From positions 8,331,001 to 8,395,000 of the forward strand of contig NC_083509.1 of assembly GCF_032362555.1 (NCBI RefSeq): a stretch of DNA of 64,000 nucleotides, in the 5' to 3' direction. A program made the translations under genes and the position numbers. Within the stretch, counting starts at the first letter, position 1. Each line of letters begins with the position of its first letter. This DNA is from Amyelois transitella (taxonomy: Eukaryota; Arthropoda; Insecta; Lepidoptera; Pyralidae). Below the pieces are notes generated by a model. The model made no database searches, was not told the DNA's origin, and saw only the letters and a list, made by a program, of their open reading frames with translations. Below are positions 54,201 through 64,000 of the stretch, piece after piece.

Positions 54201-55568
54201 TTATATGCGTTTTCCTTGTTCTTAACTTAGCAACTTTCTAACACTCCTCTCCTTATTGCCCGGTCTTTTGGTATTCATAACAATTTTCCTTGCAGTAACA
54301 AACAATTACGTAATACCTGCGGGCGCCACCGTCGTGATAGGCACGTTTGGTACTCATCGCAGAGAGGACTACTACAAGAATCCGGATAAATTTGACCCGG
54401 ACAACTTTCTACCAGAAAACACTGCAAACAGACACTACTACAGCTTTATACCTTTCAGTGCTGGACCCAGGAGCTGTGTTGGTATGCGTTTTGCATTAAA
54501 GTTTGTTCTCGTCCTGCTGGTGTGCTAATTTTGGGGAAAATTATCCATGTAATCAATTACTTCCAAGTTCAAATCTGCCATTAATTAATTTTTATCCTAG
54601 TGCCAATAACAAACCTTCGAAATCCAATGTAAGCCTTTGCGTTTGTAATACCTTATACCAACATTTGCCCATAGCTCCAACGACTGTTATGTGGGAACTT
54701 CTTTTGTGAAATGACGACTCAATTTTCCCCTAATCTTCCAAAAAAAACACGTTTATTGTACCTACTTATATGCCGAGTTGTTTTAGCGGCGGTACGGTAA
54801 AAAAAAAAGTTCTCTATCATCCACTAAGAAAAATTTTCATATACCAATCTACGAAAAAGAAATGACGACTAACGACAAAACTTATTTAAAATTAACCTTA
54901 AAATTTAAACTATTAATAACTTATTTTCCATGAAATACATTCATTGTATTGTTCGGTTAATACGTGCGTAACGTTAACCTAGAAATGTTTTTGAAACAAA
55001 TTAATCATTGCCATTATTGCATTCGATGCAAATAAATGTAAATCGTATTGGCGTTAATTTAAAATACAAATGCATTTTGATGGGCATTCATGATCTTGCT
55101 CATTTATTGTTTAGTTTACTCATGGTTTTTGTTGCACATTATTTAACACCCGCATTATATTTTTTTTTTTTTTATCTCTTTTTATAATAAAACTTGCAAT
55201 CCAAGATAACGACAACACACCATTTCTCTAAATATTTTTTTTTACCAAAATTATAGCAATTGCCATGTGTCAATTAGATATTTTTATGTGTAGGTAATAT
55301 TCTTGGTCTGTGTTAGAGCATAAAAAACCTTAACTGTTTTCACCTTTTACCTGCTGTAAAAACGTACATAATTTATTTTTCAACAGGTCGCAAATATGCT
55401 ATGCTGAAGCTGAAAATTCTACTTTCAACAATTTTGCGCAATTACAAGACAGTTTCTGTGGTACCCGAAAGTGACTTTAATCTACAGGCGGATATTATTC
55501 TGAAACGAAGTGACGGGTTCCGGATCAGAATCGAACCTAGGACAAGGGTCCCATCTAATTTTCAATAA
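51228..55568 (+). CDS. CYP4G: CYP4G cytochrome P450, copy A
   Basis: Ten exons: 51228-51441, 51907-52104, 52214-52396, 52524-52593, 52750-52876, 52961-53135, 53400-53512, 53735-53972, 54296-54481 and 55387-55568, giving 561 residues. N-terminal membrane anchor 19-35 and LPGPP hinge 50-54. I-helix GHDTT at 361-365, ExxR at 418-421, and heme loop [11 protein letters not shown] with thiolate Cys500. It is CYP4G rather than another CYP4 because of the long acidic insertion encoded by exon 6 (about residues 280-322, [13 protein letters not shown]) and the KMC.I.H.RH.K.WLR stretch. CYP4G enzymes are ER P450s of oenocytes that decarbonylate long-chain aldehydes to cuticular hydrocarbons (family knowledge). 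The exon 7 acceptor TTGTTAAAG is weak but forced by the frame. An acceptor-like TTATTATCAG four bases before the ATG suggests a 5' UTR intron. Confidence 0.93.
52408..52457. repeat. Perfect 17-bp stem hairpin in CYP4G-A intron 3
   Basis: AACTCGGAATATCATAA (52408-52424) and its exact reverse complement (52441-52457) flank a 16-nt loop, starting 12 bases after the exon 3 donor. Confidence 0.85.
53189..53250 (-). repeat. Family A fragment in CYP4G-A intron 6
   Basis: Eroded 3' part: CCTTTGCGAGGTAGAAAGAG and CAGAAGTCTTGAAAAGTC. Confidence 0.5.
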
Positions 55569-55616
55569 ATTGTAACACGTTATATTTTAAGCAAAAATGT
55601 TTATTACTAATATACG

Positions 55617-55626
55617 AATAAATAAA
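55617..55626 (+). terminator. Polyadenylation signals of CYP4G-A
   Basis: Overlapping AATAAA at 55617-55622 and 55621-55626, about 50 bp after the stop codon. Confidence 0.6.
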
Positions 55627-57407
55627 ATTTGGTTTGATTTATCAGAGGGCATCGTTTTAAACCGAAGGGTGCATGCATTACGCACAAATCGAGATTAATC
55701 TTGGACACTCTAGGAGTACAACAAAAGAGGGTTTCTTACGTTTTTGAACATAAATTTAAAAAAAATCACAGATTTTAGCGCCTATCTGACTTACATATTT
55801 GTTGGGTTGGCTAACCCAAGTTAGCCAGCTCTTTTATTTCTAAGTTCCATATTTGAGATTTTCGTTGAAACGGATTCGAAGGAACATTTTGTACGTAAGT
55901 AATTGCGAGTAAGTGGGTGTGGGGGAGATATTTCGACACCACTCTACTAATTTTAAAACTTTATGATCATGATGACATTGCCATTTCGGCGGTTTACGTT
56001 TATAATATTATAAATACTCTCTTTTAACTTATTTATTTAAATTTCTTAAATTATAATTTTATAATATTTGTGAATAAAAAATAGAAACATTACAAAAAAA
56101 TGTTTAGATATCTAACAGCAGCAGAATAAGACTCAAGCTGCCGGTAGTTATGCCTGCAGAGAAAGAAACCTTCTGATGATTCTCTATAGTATAGTTATGT
56201 CGTTCCAAATTTAAGGGTATATTCCAACAACCAACTTGGCACGTGTTGTGGGAGTTGTGGGCGTTCCAGTGACAGTGACAGACATGCAAATATTACGTCA
56301 AAACTTCAAAGACATTCTATTATTAAGTAATTGTAGTCATTTAAACTCAGAATTATAAATTCCTTGCCCGAAATTATTGGAAACAAAATTTGTTTTACAT
56401 TTCATGAGTCATATGACGTAGGCCACAGATGCTAATATATTTATGCTTATTATTTTTATATCATAATACTTACTTAATTTGAAATTGTAGAAATCGTGTT
56501 AACGTTTAATATTTTTAATGTTTAAATTATATAATGTAACAAAAAATTCTGCAATAAATGTGCCTTTTATAAATGTGCCAATTTATTTATATGTAGGGAA
56601 CTATTTACACACGCAATTTCTTTTTCATTCTTTGATTAATACAATGTAATATTATACATACATGTTCGTATTCCTATTTCTTATACCTAATAAAATATAT
56701 CTACATATAATTATTATTATAATAAAAAATTAAAATAAATAAATATTAACAATATAAAATTATTGTACCTATGGATGCAACTACACGTACGTCACCACTT
56801 TGACATAAAATATTTATGATAAAAGTTCTATTTTTCTTCGAATAAATTTTTGTCACTCTTTATTCCTTTAGTTTTGTACTCTATTTAAACCTAATATTTT
56901 AATTATTTAGAAATTATGTCATTACTTTCAAAAACAAAACGCTAATTATCAATTACATTACACGGAACAGTGGTATCAAAAATTGAACTTACGCAAAAAT
57001 ATATAATTACACAGGTGAGACCTTCAGATCAAAGTTCACCTTAATAAAATGGCAATTATGCAAATAATCGTCACACTCATTCACAGACTTACTGTAAAAA
57101 GAGGCTTCTGTAGTTGTATTGATTCAGACGGCATTTTATATTCAATGAAGGGGTAGCAAAGTATAGTTTAGGTCATTGTTACTGTTAGTGCCCAAAAAAG
57201 GAAGCCTTTCTAACGTAAGTCCTAATACATTTTATGAATTTAGAATTTTATTTTGCAATATTTTTTTTTATAAAATTCAACCATACTGACAGTAATTATT
57301 TTATTTTGATAATAATTACAAAATTTGTAGTTTAAGGAATTTAATAAAGAACATAATAACGGTAACTCATTATATTGATTTTAATATTATTCTATCCCCA
57401 GAAAAGG
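55627..57407. other. Intergenic region between the two CYP4G genes
   Basis: About 1.8 kb of AT-rich DNA, presumably holding the CYP4G-B promoter and a 5' UTR exon. CACGTG in the context TTGGCACGTGTTG lies near 56237. No coding sequence is supported; the short open frame at 56104-56289 (-) is not recognisable. Confidence 0.45.
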
Positions 57408-60400
57408 ATGTCGGTCATAATTGAAGAAGAAACCGGTTACCACTACGGTTATTCTCGTCTAATCTTCTACCCCTTGCTGTTACTTGCGACTGGGCTATGG
57501 CTTTTTCATAGATGGCAACAACAGTCCAAAATTTTCATTCTGGGAAATAAAATACAAGGCCCTTCTACGATACCTTTTCTTGGGAACACTCTTCTGGCAC
57601 TAGGGAAAACGCCTTCAGGTAAGTTTTAATAAACAGCGATTTTTTACTCGTATTGAACGCATTTTAAAGTTTGGTACATTTGGCTATTTGAATTTGTCCA
57701 TAAGGTATAGGAATTATTATCATAACACATAACATAACATTAAATCACGTCTATCTCTCTTGCGGGGTAGACAGAGCCAAAAGTCTTCAAAATACTGAAA
57801 GGCCGCGTTCAGCTGTTTGGGTTAATGATAGAATTGAGAATTGAGGTTGGTAGCCCATCGCGTAAAGATAGAATCCCAAGTACGTAGTCCAAGTAAATAA
57901 GCCTATACCTTAGTCGCCTTTTACCGCCCACATGGAAGAGATGGAGTGGTCCTATTCTTTGCCGGGAACCACACGGCACTATTATTATAACACAATGTTT
58001 TTAATGCTTCACTTTTTAAAAAACTCACTAAATTCAATTTCGACAACTATTTCTAGAAGATGAAAAGGGACCACAATAAAAAAATATTTCATTCTAAATT
58101 GTCAGGGTTAACTAACTATATTGTGACACTTATTTAGATTTTTCATTACTACTGAATTAACCATTGTAGATATTTTGGAACTATCAGTGAAATTATCAAA
58201 AAAATACACGAAAATCGCTCGCATTTGGTTTGGAAATAAACTGGTCGTGTTTCTTACGGAACCTGACGATGTCGAGGTAATTCTTAACAGTCAAGTTCAT
58301 ATCGATAAATCAGCAGAATATGCATTCTTCAAGCCTTGGCTAGGTGAAGGATTACTGATTAGTTCTGGTAAGTGTAAAATATGTATTAACAATACGTTTT
58401 CAAAATTTACATAAAGGGTGCGAGAATCTATAAAATTTAGCAAAATAAACTCGATGATGTCTGTTCTTAATTTTTAATATGATTTTTTTTTAATAAACCT
58501 TTTTATAGTATACTATCCTTTTCTTCATCATTATTATTTAAGGTCACAAATGGCGATCACATCGTAAAATGATTGCTCCGACGTTTCACATCAATATTCT
58601 GAAGTCATTTGTTGGTGTTTTCAATCAAAATAGTTTAAATGTTGTGGAGAAACTCAAACCTGAAGTGGGCAAAGTGTTTGATGTCCACGACTATATGAGT
58701 GGTGTAACTGTGGATATTTTACTTGGTAAGTATCGAAAGTATTCTTTAAAATGTATTTCAATAACTATGACTTTCTAATAACTTACTTTATACTTATAGA
58801 AACTGCTATGGGAATCAATAGAAAAACACAGGACGAGTCTGGTTTCGATTATGCTATGGCTGTTATGAAGTGAGTATTATTTTGTTATAAATATTATACA
58901 AGAAAATATATCGCTGAATCTGCTTTAGTGACTGGTTCGCTTAGATAGATAACCCGAAGAACTAAATTTTAACGAAGTTTTTTAATTTATTAAATTTACC
59001 GTGTGTTACAGAATGTGCGATATTATCCATCAGAGACATTACAAACTTTGGTTAAGATTTGATTTCATATTCAAACTTACTTCAATATTTAAACAGCAGA
59101 TCAAACTTCTGAAAATCATCCACGGCCTCACCAATAAGGTAAATTTTCTAACCTTCCGTCTTAATGATATAGTAATATTATAATTAAAAATATATTTTAT
59201 CATATTAACCTCGTATTTTGAAGGTGATCAAGCAAAAAAAGCAAGTTTATATGGAAAACAAGGCCAAGGGAATTATACCAAATACCATTGAAGAGTTAAT
59301 CAGATCAAATAATGAAAACGATTTAGTGGATGACACTAAAACTTTAGCTGATATGGTTTTTAAAGGTTACCGAGATGATCTTGATTTTAATGACGAGAAT
59401 GACGTTGGTAAGAACGAAAATACTTAGTAACGAGTATTATGCATTGGTGTTGTGTTCTACGTTGATCTCATTAAACTTTTTTTTCAGGTGCGAAAAAACG
59501 TCTTGCTTTCTTAGATCTCATGATTGAATCGGCGCAAAATGGTACTAATAATATTACAGACCATGAAATTAAGGAAGAAGTAGATACAATAATGTTTGAG
59601 GTTAGTATACAAATGTTTTAAGTAACTTTTTTCTTTATCTCAAATCGTATTTTTTTTATTTAATTATTTTTATTTGCTGAATAATCGGAAATTTTGTTGA
59701 CAGGGTCACGACACTACAGCCGCTGGTTCTAGTTTTGTCTTGTGTCTTCTTGGAATACATCAAGATATACAAACGAAAGTGTACGATGAATTATACGAGA
59801 TATTTGGTGATTCTGATCGTCTAGCAACTTTCAACGATACTCTGAAAATGAAATATCTCGAACGAGTAATACTTGAGTCGCTCAGATTGTACCCACCTGT
59901 GCCCATCATTGCTAGGAAACTGAATCAAGATGTCAAAATTGGTAAGCAACTTACAGAGAAAAGAGGAAGTTGACATACTAAATCTAGTAGTGGATATATC
60001 CAATCTGTACTTGCACAATTTTCAAAACGTTGTTTGTTTGTAGGTTATAAGACCTAAATAAATAGTAAATGTCTTGCAATACAATATTGTTTTTAGAATC
60101 TAACACTCAAAATATTATTTTCTTGACAGTTACAAATGGGCACATCCTCCCAGTCGGTTCGACCGTGGTCATAGGCACATACAAGATCCACCGCAGCGAG
60201 AAATACTACAAGGATCCGGAAAAATTCAATCCAGACAACTTCCTCCCTGAAAATACTGCGAATAGGCACTACTACAGCTATATACCTTTCAGCGCGGGAC
60301 CTAGGAGCTGTGTTGGTATGATCATATGCATTGTTAAGATTTGCTTTAATATTTTTATAAACTATATCAACCTAAGTAGTCCCTTTTTTAATAATAATAC

Positions 60401-60769
60401 CAACTAGATCCACTTATATTACATTTGTTTTTTTGTTTGTAATATCTTTATTGCATAGAAATTTACAAATTAACATGAAAATAGTTATAAAATTACATTT
60501 AATATCGGATCGGATTCTAAAAATATCGTTTAAGATTATTGATATCCAGATTAGCTGGAGCTTACGATAATCTTAAAATTACAGGTCGGAAGTATGCAAT
60601 GTTGAAGTTAAAAGTGTTGCTATCAACAATTCTTCGCAACTTCAAGACCACTTCTGCGGTGAACGAGCAGGGCTTTAAACTGCAAGCCGATATAATTCTG
60701 AAGAGAGAAGATGGTTTCCGGCTGATGATTGAACCAAGGAAACGAGTTCCTTCTAAAACAATCAACTAG
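57408..60769 (+). CDS. CYP4G: CYP4G cytochrome P450, copy B
   Basis: Ten exons: 57408-57618, 58170-58367, 58543-58725, 58800-58869, 59012-59138, 59224-59407, 59488-59600, 59704-59941, 60130-60315 and 60585-60769, giving 564 residues. The frame is open upstream only from a TTG, and TATCCCCAG ends six bases before the ATG, so I read a spliced 5' UTR and start at 57408. I-helix GHDTT begins at residue 363, ExxR at 420-423, heme Cys502 in [11 protein letters not shown]. The acidic CYP4G insertion is present ([13 protein letters not shown]). All introns sit at the same places and phases as in copy A; only exons 1, 6 and 10 differ in length. The role should be hydrocarbon synthesis like copy A, possibly in another tissue or stage. 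The hinge is IQGPSTIP rather than LPGPP. Acceptors TTATTTAAG (exon 3) and TTTTGAAG (exon 6) are weak. Confidence 0.93.
57722..57977 (-). repeat. Interspersed repeat family A in CYP4G-B intron 1
   Basis: Near full-length minus-strand copy ending in GCCGGGAACCACACGGC. The flanks ATTATTATCATAACACA and ATTATTATAACACA look like an imperfect target-site duplication. Copy A of the gene lacks it at this position, so it inserted after the duplication. Confidence 0.65.
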
Positions 60770-62255
60770 ACATTATATTCAAACTAAGATTAGATTTATT
60801 TGATCCGTGATACAAATTTGAGTGAATTAGATAAAGTTCACAACATGAAGTTTTGTAAAATATCTAGCTATTTCTTCGAACCTAAATATTATTATGGTTT
60901 AATCTTGGTTGTTTAATAACATATCTAAATAGTTGGAAATCAGAAGGCTATGAGAAGAATATTAACGTGTTGTACTGACCCCACTTAAAATAGAATAATG
61001 TAGTAGTAATTTACATAGAAATAACAATAATAATCAATTAACTAAAGCAATATTTTGAAAACTGATTATAATGGAATTTTAATATTTTCGTTCTTTTTTA
61101 AAGTTTTGTATTAGATTAATAAAGTAAAATAAAAATGCATTTTCATGTTGTGTTATTTGTAGAAAAATTGCGGGTAAGGATTACGGGTTAAAACTTTTTA
61201 TTTCGGTTAAGCTAGGTTATCTTCGCTAAATAGAATTAACATGATGCGTTTTAATTTTACTTTTAAAAAAAATCTATAGGTATTAATTAAACATGACTTC
61301 ACATTTTCGGAAAGCTTAGCCCCCGGGTTCGGTTCCCCGGGTCATTAAGTATAGCAGCTGAGAATGCAGTCCAAACTGCGCAAGGATGAGAGATTATAAG
61401 AAATCTTACATTTATTATTCGTACCTCGATATTATTTTGTTACTTTGAGGTTTTTAGGTATATTGAAGTTTTCTTGCCTTAAATAAATAAGATACAAGCA
61501 AAGTGGTAAAATAATGAATACTTATGATTTAATAATCTTCATTTAAAAAAACAACTGGATGTTTTATTTCTAAAGTTAAAAATTGTCAAAAACATTTTAG
61601 GAATGAGTATATTTTCACTCATTCATTCATATAGGTAATCACGTCTATAACCCTTGCGAGGTAGACAGAACCAGCAGTCTTGAAAGACTGATAGGCCACG
61701 ATCAGCTGTTTGGCTTAACAATAGGTACCTATATTTTAAGGTTATAAATATTCAAAGGTGAAATTTATATCTAGAATAAACTTTTAAAAACAAATCATTA
61801 ACTTTAGCAGTATAGAACGTGCTTCTATGACTATATAGACAATATTATTATCCATTTAATTCGCTTACTTAGGAATAGAAAATATATTCGGATTAAATAC
61901 ATTTCACATTTACTTAATTATATCGTAAATTTTTTTAAGGTATTTGATGATCTTTTGATGATAATAATCTTATAATTTCTTAAATATCATTCAGTCAGTT
62001 TAATTGTAATTCTAATTTTTATGACACCTGATTTTAAAATCACTTAAAAATAAAGGAATATCAAATAACATTTAGACTTTGAACTTGTTATCTTCAAAGT
62101 CTAAATCTTGTTCCTCTATATCGTGAAATAAAAATAATTTAAATATTCAGACATAGTAGCTACTATAGAATACTGAATAATAATATTATAAAATATAATT
62201 ATTCAGGTTTAATAGGGGTGCCTATAATCATTTTTAATAAAGCTAGTTACATTAT
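60770..62255. other. Convergent intergenic region
   Basis: Holds the 3' ends of CYP4G-B (+) and the transporter-like gene (-). A family A fragment lies at 61634-61720 (GCGAGGTAGACAGAACC, CTTGAAAGACTGATAGG). A 12-bp stem hairpin lies at 62071-62105 (TTTAGACTTTGA and its complement). No coding sequence seen. Confidence 0.5.
61118..61123 (+). terminator. Polyadenylation signal of CYP4G-B
   Basis: AATAAA about 350 bp after the stop; a second AATAAA follows at about 61129-61134. No nearer canonical signal is visible. Confidence 0.5.
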
Positions 62256-64000
62256 TCAGGATCTTTTTTTACGATACACCAAGTACTCTATGGTCCACAG
62301 CACAATACACACTAAACAGCAAATAGCCATCGCGAGGAAACAGTACATGTAGCTTCCTGTAGCGTCATACAGCACACCTGGAAAAATATAGAAAAAAAGA
62401 CATTTCTTTTAATGCTCTAAAGTCATATTTTTATTATATAAGAAATTACTGAGCGATCAGGTTATTTTGTCCTTAATTAATAATTTGAAGTTGATCTTAA
62501 AATTTTTTGGTCTCAGTCTTGTTCTTCGTTATTAATTAGCAAAAAAATTAAATTTACATAACTGTGTATGGGATGATGAAATTATTTTTGGAGCCTAATG
62601 TTCCAAAATATGACCTTTGTAAAAGCTACTCAATAAAACGATTATAAACCACCTCCGTTAATAAGAACAAAAAAATCTCACCAATAAGCGGGTCTGCCAT
62701 TAACATCAGAACTCCTGAGAATAGTATGTGCAGCGCCAATGCCGCTGGGAACCTATCAGGCGCTGCAGCCACCAGCACCAGGGGAAACAACACTTGTACT
62801 GTGCACCTGACTAGCCCTGATATAGCTGTCACAGCGAACACGTACCAGAGATCACTGGAGCTCACTAGAGCTGCAAAAAATTGTTATTGTTATGTAAAGG
62901 TATGATTTCTGTGATGTCAGGTCAGGCTTGTTACATTGACCTTTAAGAAAATAAGAGCAAGGGATAGATGGAAAGGTTATTGCAGAACGAGGAGTTTTTA
63001 ATGTGAACATAAAGCCTTTAGGTTTTGAACGATCATGATTATATGTGATTAATTTACCCTTTGTGTCACATATTTCAAGAATACTATATATATTTCAGAG
63101 TCTCAATCTAAATCATAAGCAGTTCTACACTATAACATAGTATTAAATTAAAGCCGTAAGTACTTGTATCATACGCTCCAAGATTGATGATCCTGCTAAT
63201 TTTAAAATAATATTTGTAATTGATTATAATGTTCCTAATAAAATAAATATACAAACCTATACGAAGAACAACGGTAATGCAAGTGCCAATATAGAAAAGC
63301 TTTTTGCTGTCCACAACAAAAAAATAAGTGAACACGGCAAATGCAAATCTGGCCAGCAGATCTGCCAAAGCACCAACCATGACGCAAGTTGCTACTTCCA
63401 TCTGAAATCGATTTAATGATCCCTTTTAACGATCTTTCCATCAATAAAATATATTGGTGCAAACACCTACTTAATTCATCAGAAGTGGTATAAAGATGTT
63501 TCATAACAGTTGTAAAATCGATTCAACTTTTCATTTGTAATTTGAATACATAATAAAAAGTACAGTGTTAACTTCTATTTTAAAGATCATAAATTTTAAC
63601 CGAACGATTAAATTTTAATTAACATACTCAAAATATAGTATGTGTTACAGATAAATTCTTACTTGAGAAAATCCATATGAGAACAGAAGCATTGGTTCCA
63701 TTGCCAAATATGTCACGTCGGATACAAAAGCGAATCCAATCCCAACCAAGGTACTTACAAACCTTGGATCTTTCAAAAGATCTAATTCGACGTTGTCACA
63801 TATTACTTTTCTGGAATATAAAAACCAGAATTTTATTGATTATGTAGATTTATAGATGTAATACAAAACTTGCTCAAGATGTCATAAAAGTAACTTACAT
63901 AATACTTTTCTGTATAGATTCATGTCGACTATTCACCTTGTTTTCTTTGACCTCTTCAACATCACCTGACAACATTTTTATAACAGACTCATCATTACCG
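62256..64000 (-). CDS. SLC16 monocarboxylate-transporter-like protein (3' part)
   Basis: Five exons on the minus strand, in order >64000-63899, 63810-63663, 63401-63257, 62870-62682 and 62377-62256 (stop TGA). All junctions are GT-AG and the frame is continuous. The visible part starts in a hydrophilic, charged central loop (ESVIKMLSGDVEEVKENK), then LLKDPRF before six hydrophobic segments, and ends in a basic tail YRKKRS. A large cytoplasmic loop, an LL.DPRF-like entry to TM7 and the DPLIGVLYDATGSY motif before the last segments match the C-terminal half of SLC16/MCT-type MFS transporters. It would carry a monocarboxylate or related small molecule across the plasma membrane; the substrate is unknown. 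The N-terminal six segments lie right of the window. Another MFS family is possible but less likely. Confidence 0.82.

Noticed and set aside
57375-57407. Eleven extra N-terminal codons for CYP4G-B
   Set aside because: They begin with TTG and contain a splice acceptor (TATCCCCAG), so they are intron and 5' UTR sequence.
1-64000. CRISPR arrays, bacterial operons, known conserved microRNAs
   Set aside because: No regularly spaced direct repeats. Gene structure is eukaryotic. Scanning by eye for let-7, miR-1, miR-2, miR-8, miR-9, miR-10, miR-124, miR-184 and similar mature sequences found none.

Overview
The window looks like nuclear DNA of a moth or butterfly. The DNA is AT-rich and introns are short to medium with GT-AG ends. 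It carries interspersed repeats typical of Lepidoptera: a tRNA-derived SINE and many copies of a short repeat with a (TATG)n tail. Six protein-coding loci can be supported. I rebuilt their exons by hand from splice sites, reading-frame continuity and paralogue comparison.

Layout. 1-5,297: two tandem gustatory receptor (Gr) genes on the + strand; the first is cut by the left window edge. 5,298-31,636: about 26 kb with no credible gene, holding a palindrome-rich inverted-repeat element (6,265-6,745), a SINE (19,434-19,660), several degenerate repeats and some CpG-richer islands. 31,637-32,860: a single-exon bHLH proneural gene, best read as asense (ase). 33,386-45,635: a second gene-poor stretch. 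45,636-49,435 (-): a three-exon MFS sugar transporter of the Tret1 type. 51,228-55,568 and 57,408-60,769 (+): two tandem ten-exon CYP4G cytochrome P450 genes. 62,256-64,000 (-): the 3' part of an SLC16 monocarboxylate-transporter-like gene that runs off the right edge.

How the genes relate. An asense-like gene beside CYP4G genes resembles Drosophila, where ase at the end of the achaete-scute complex is next to Cyp4g1. The two calls therefore support each other, and the empty DNA around ase may be the cis-regulatory landscape of a proneural gene. The CYP4G pair is expected to make cuticular hydrocarbons in oenocytes. The transporter and Gr genes are functionally separate neighbours.

The strongest unusual signal is in the Gr pair. 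Their last coding exons differ at only 2 of about 156 bases although the other exons are clearly diverged, which points to gene conversion confined to that exon. I saw no new multi-gene system.
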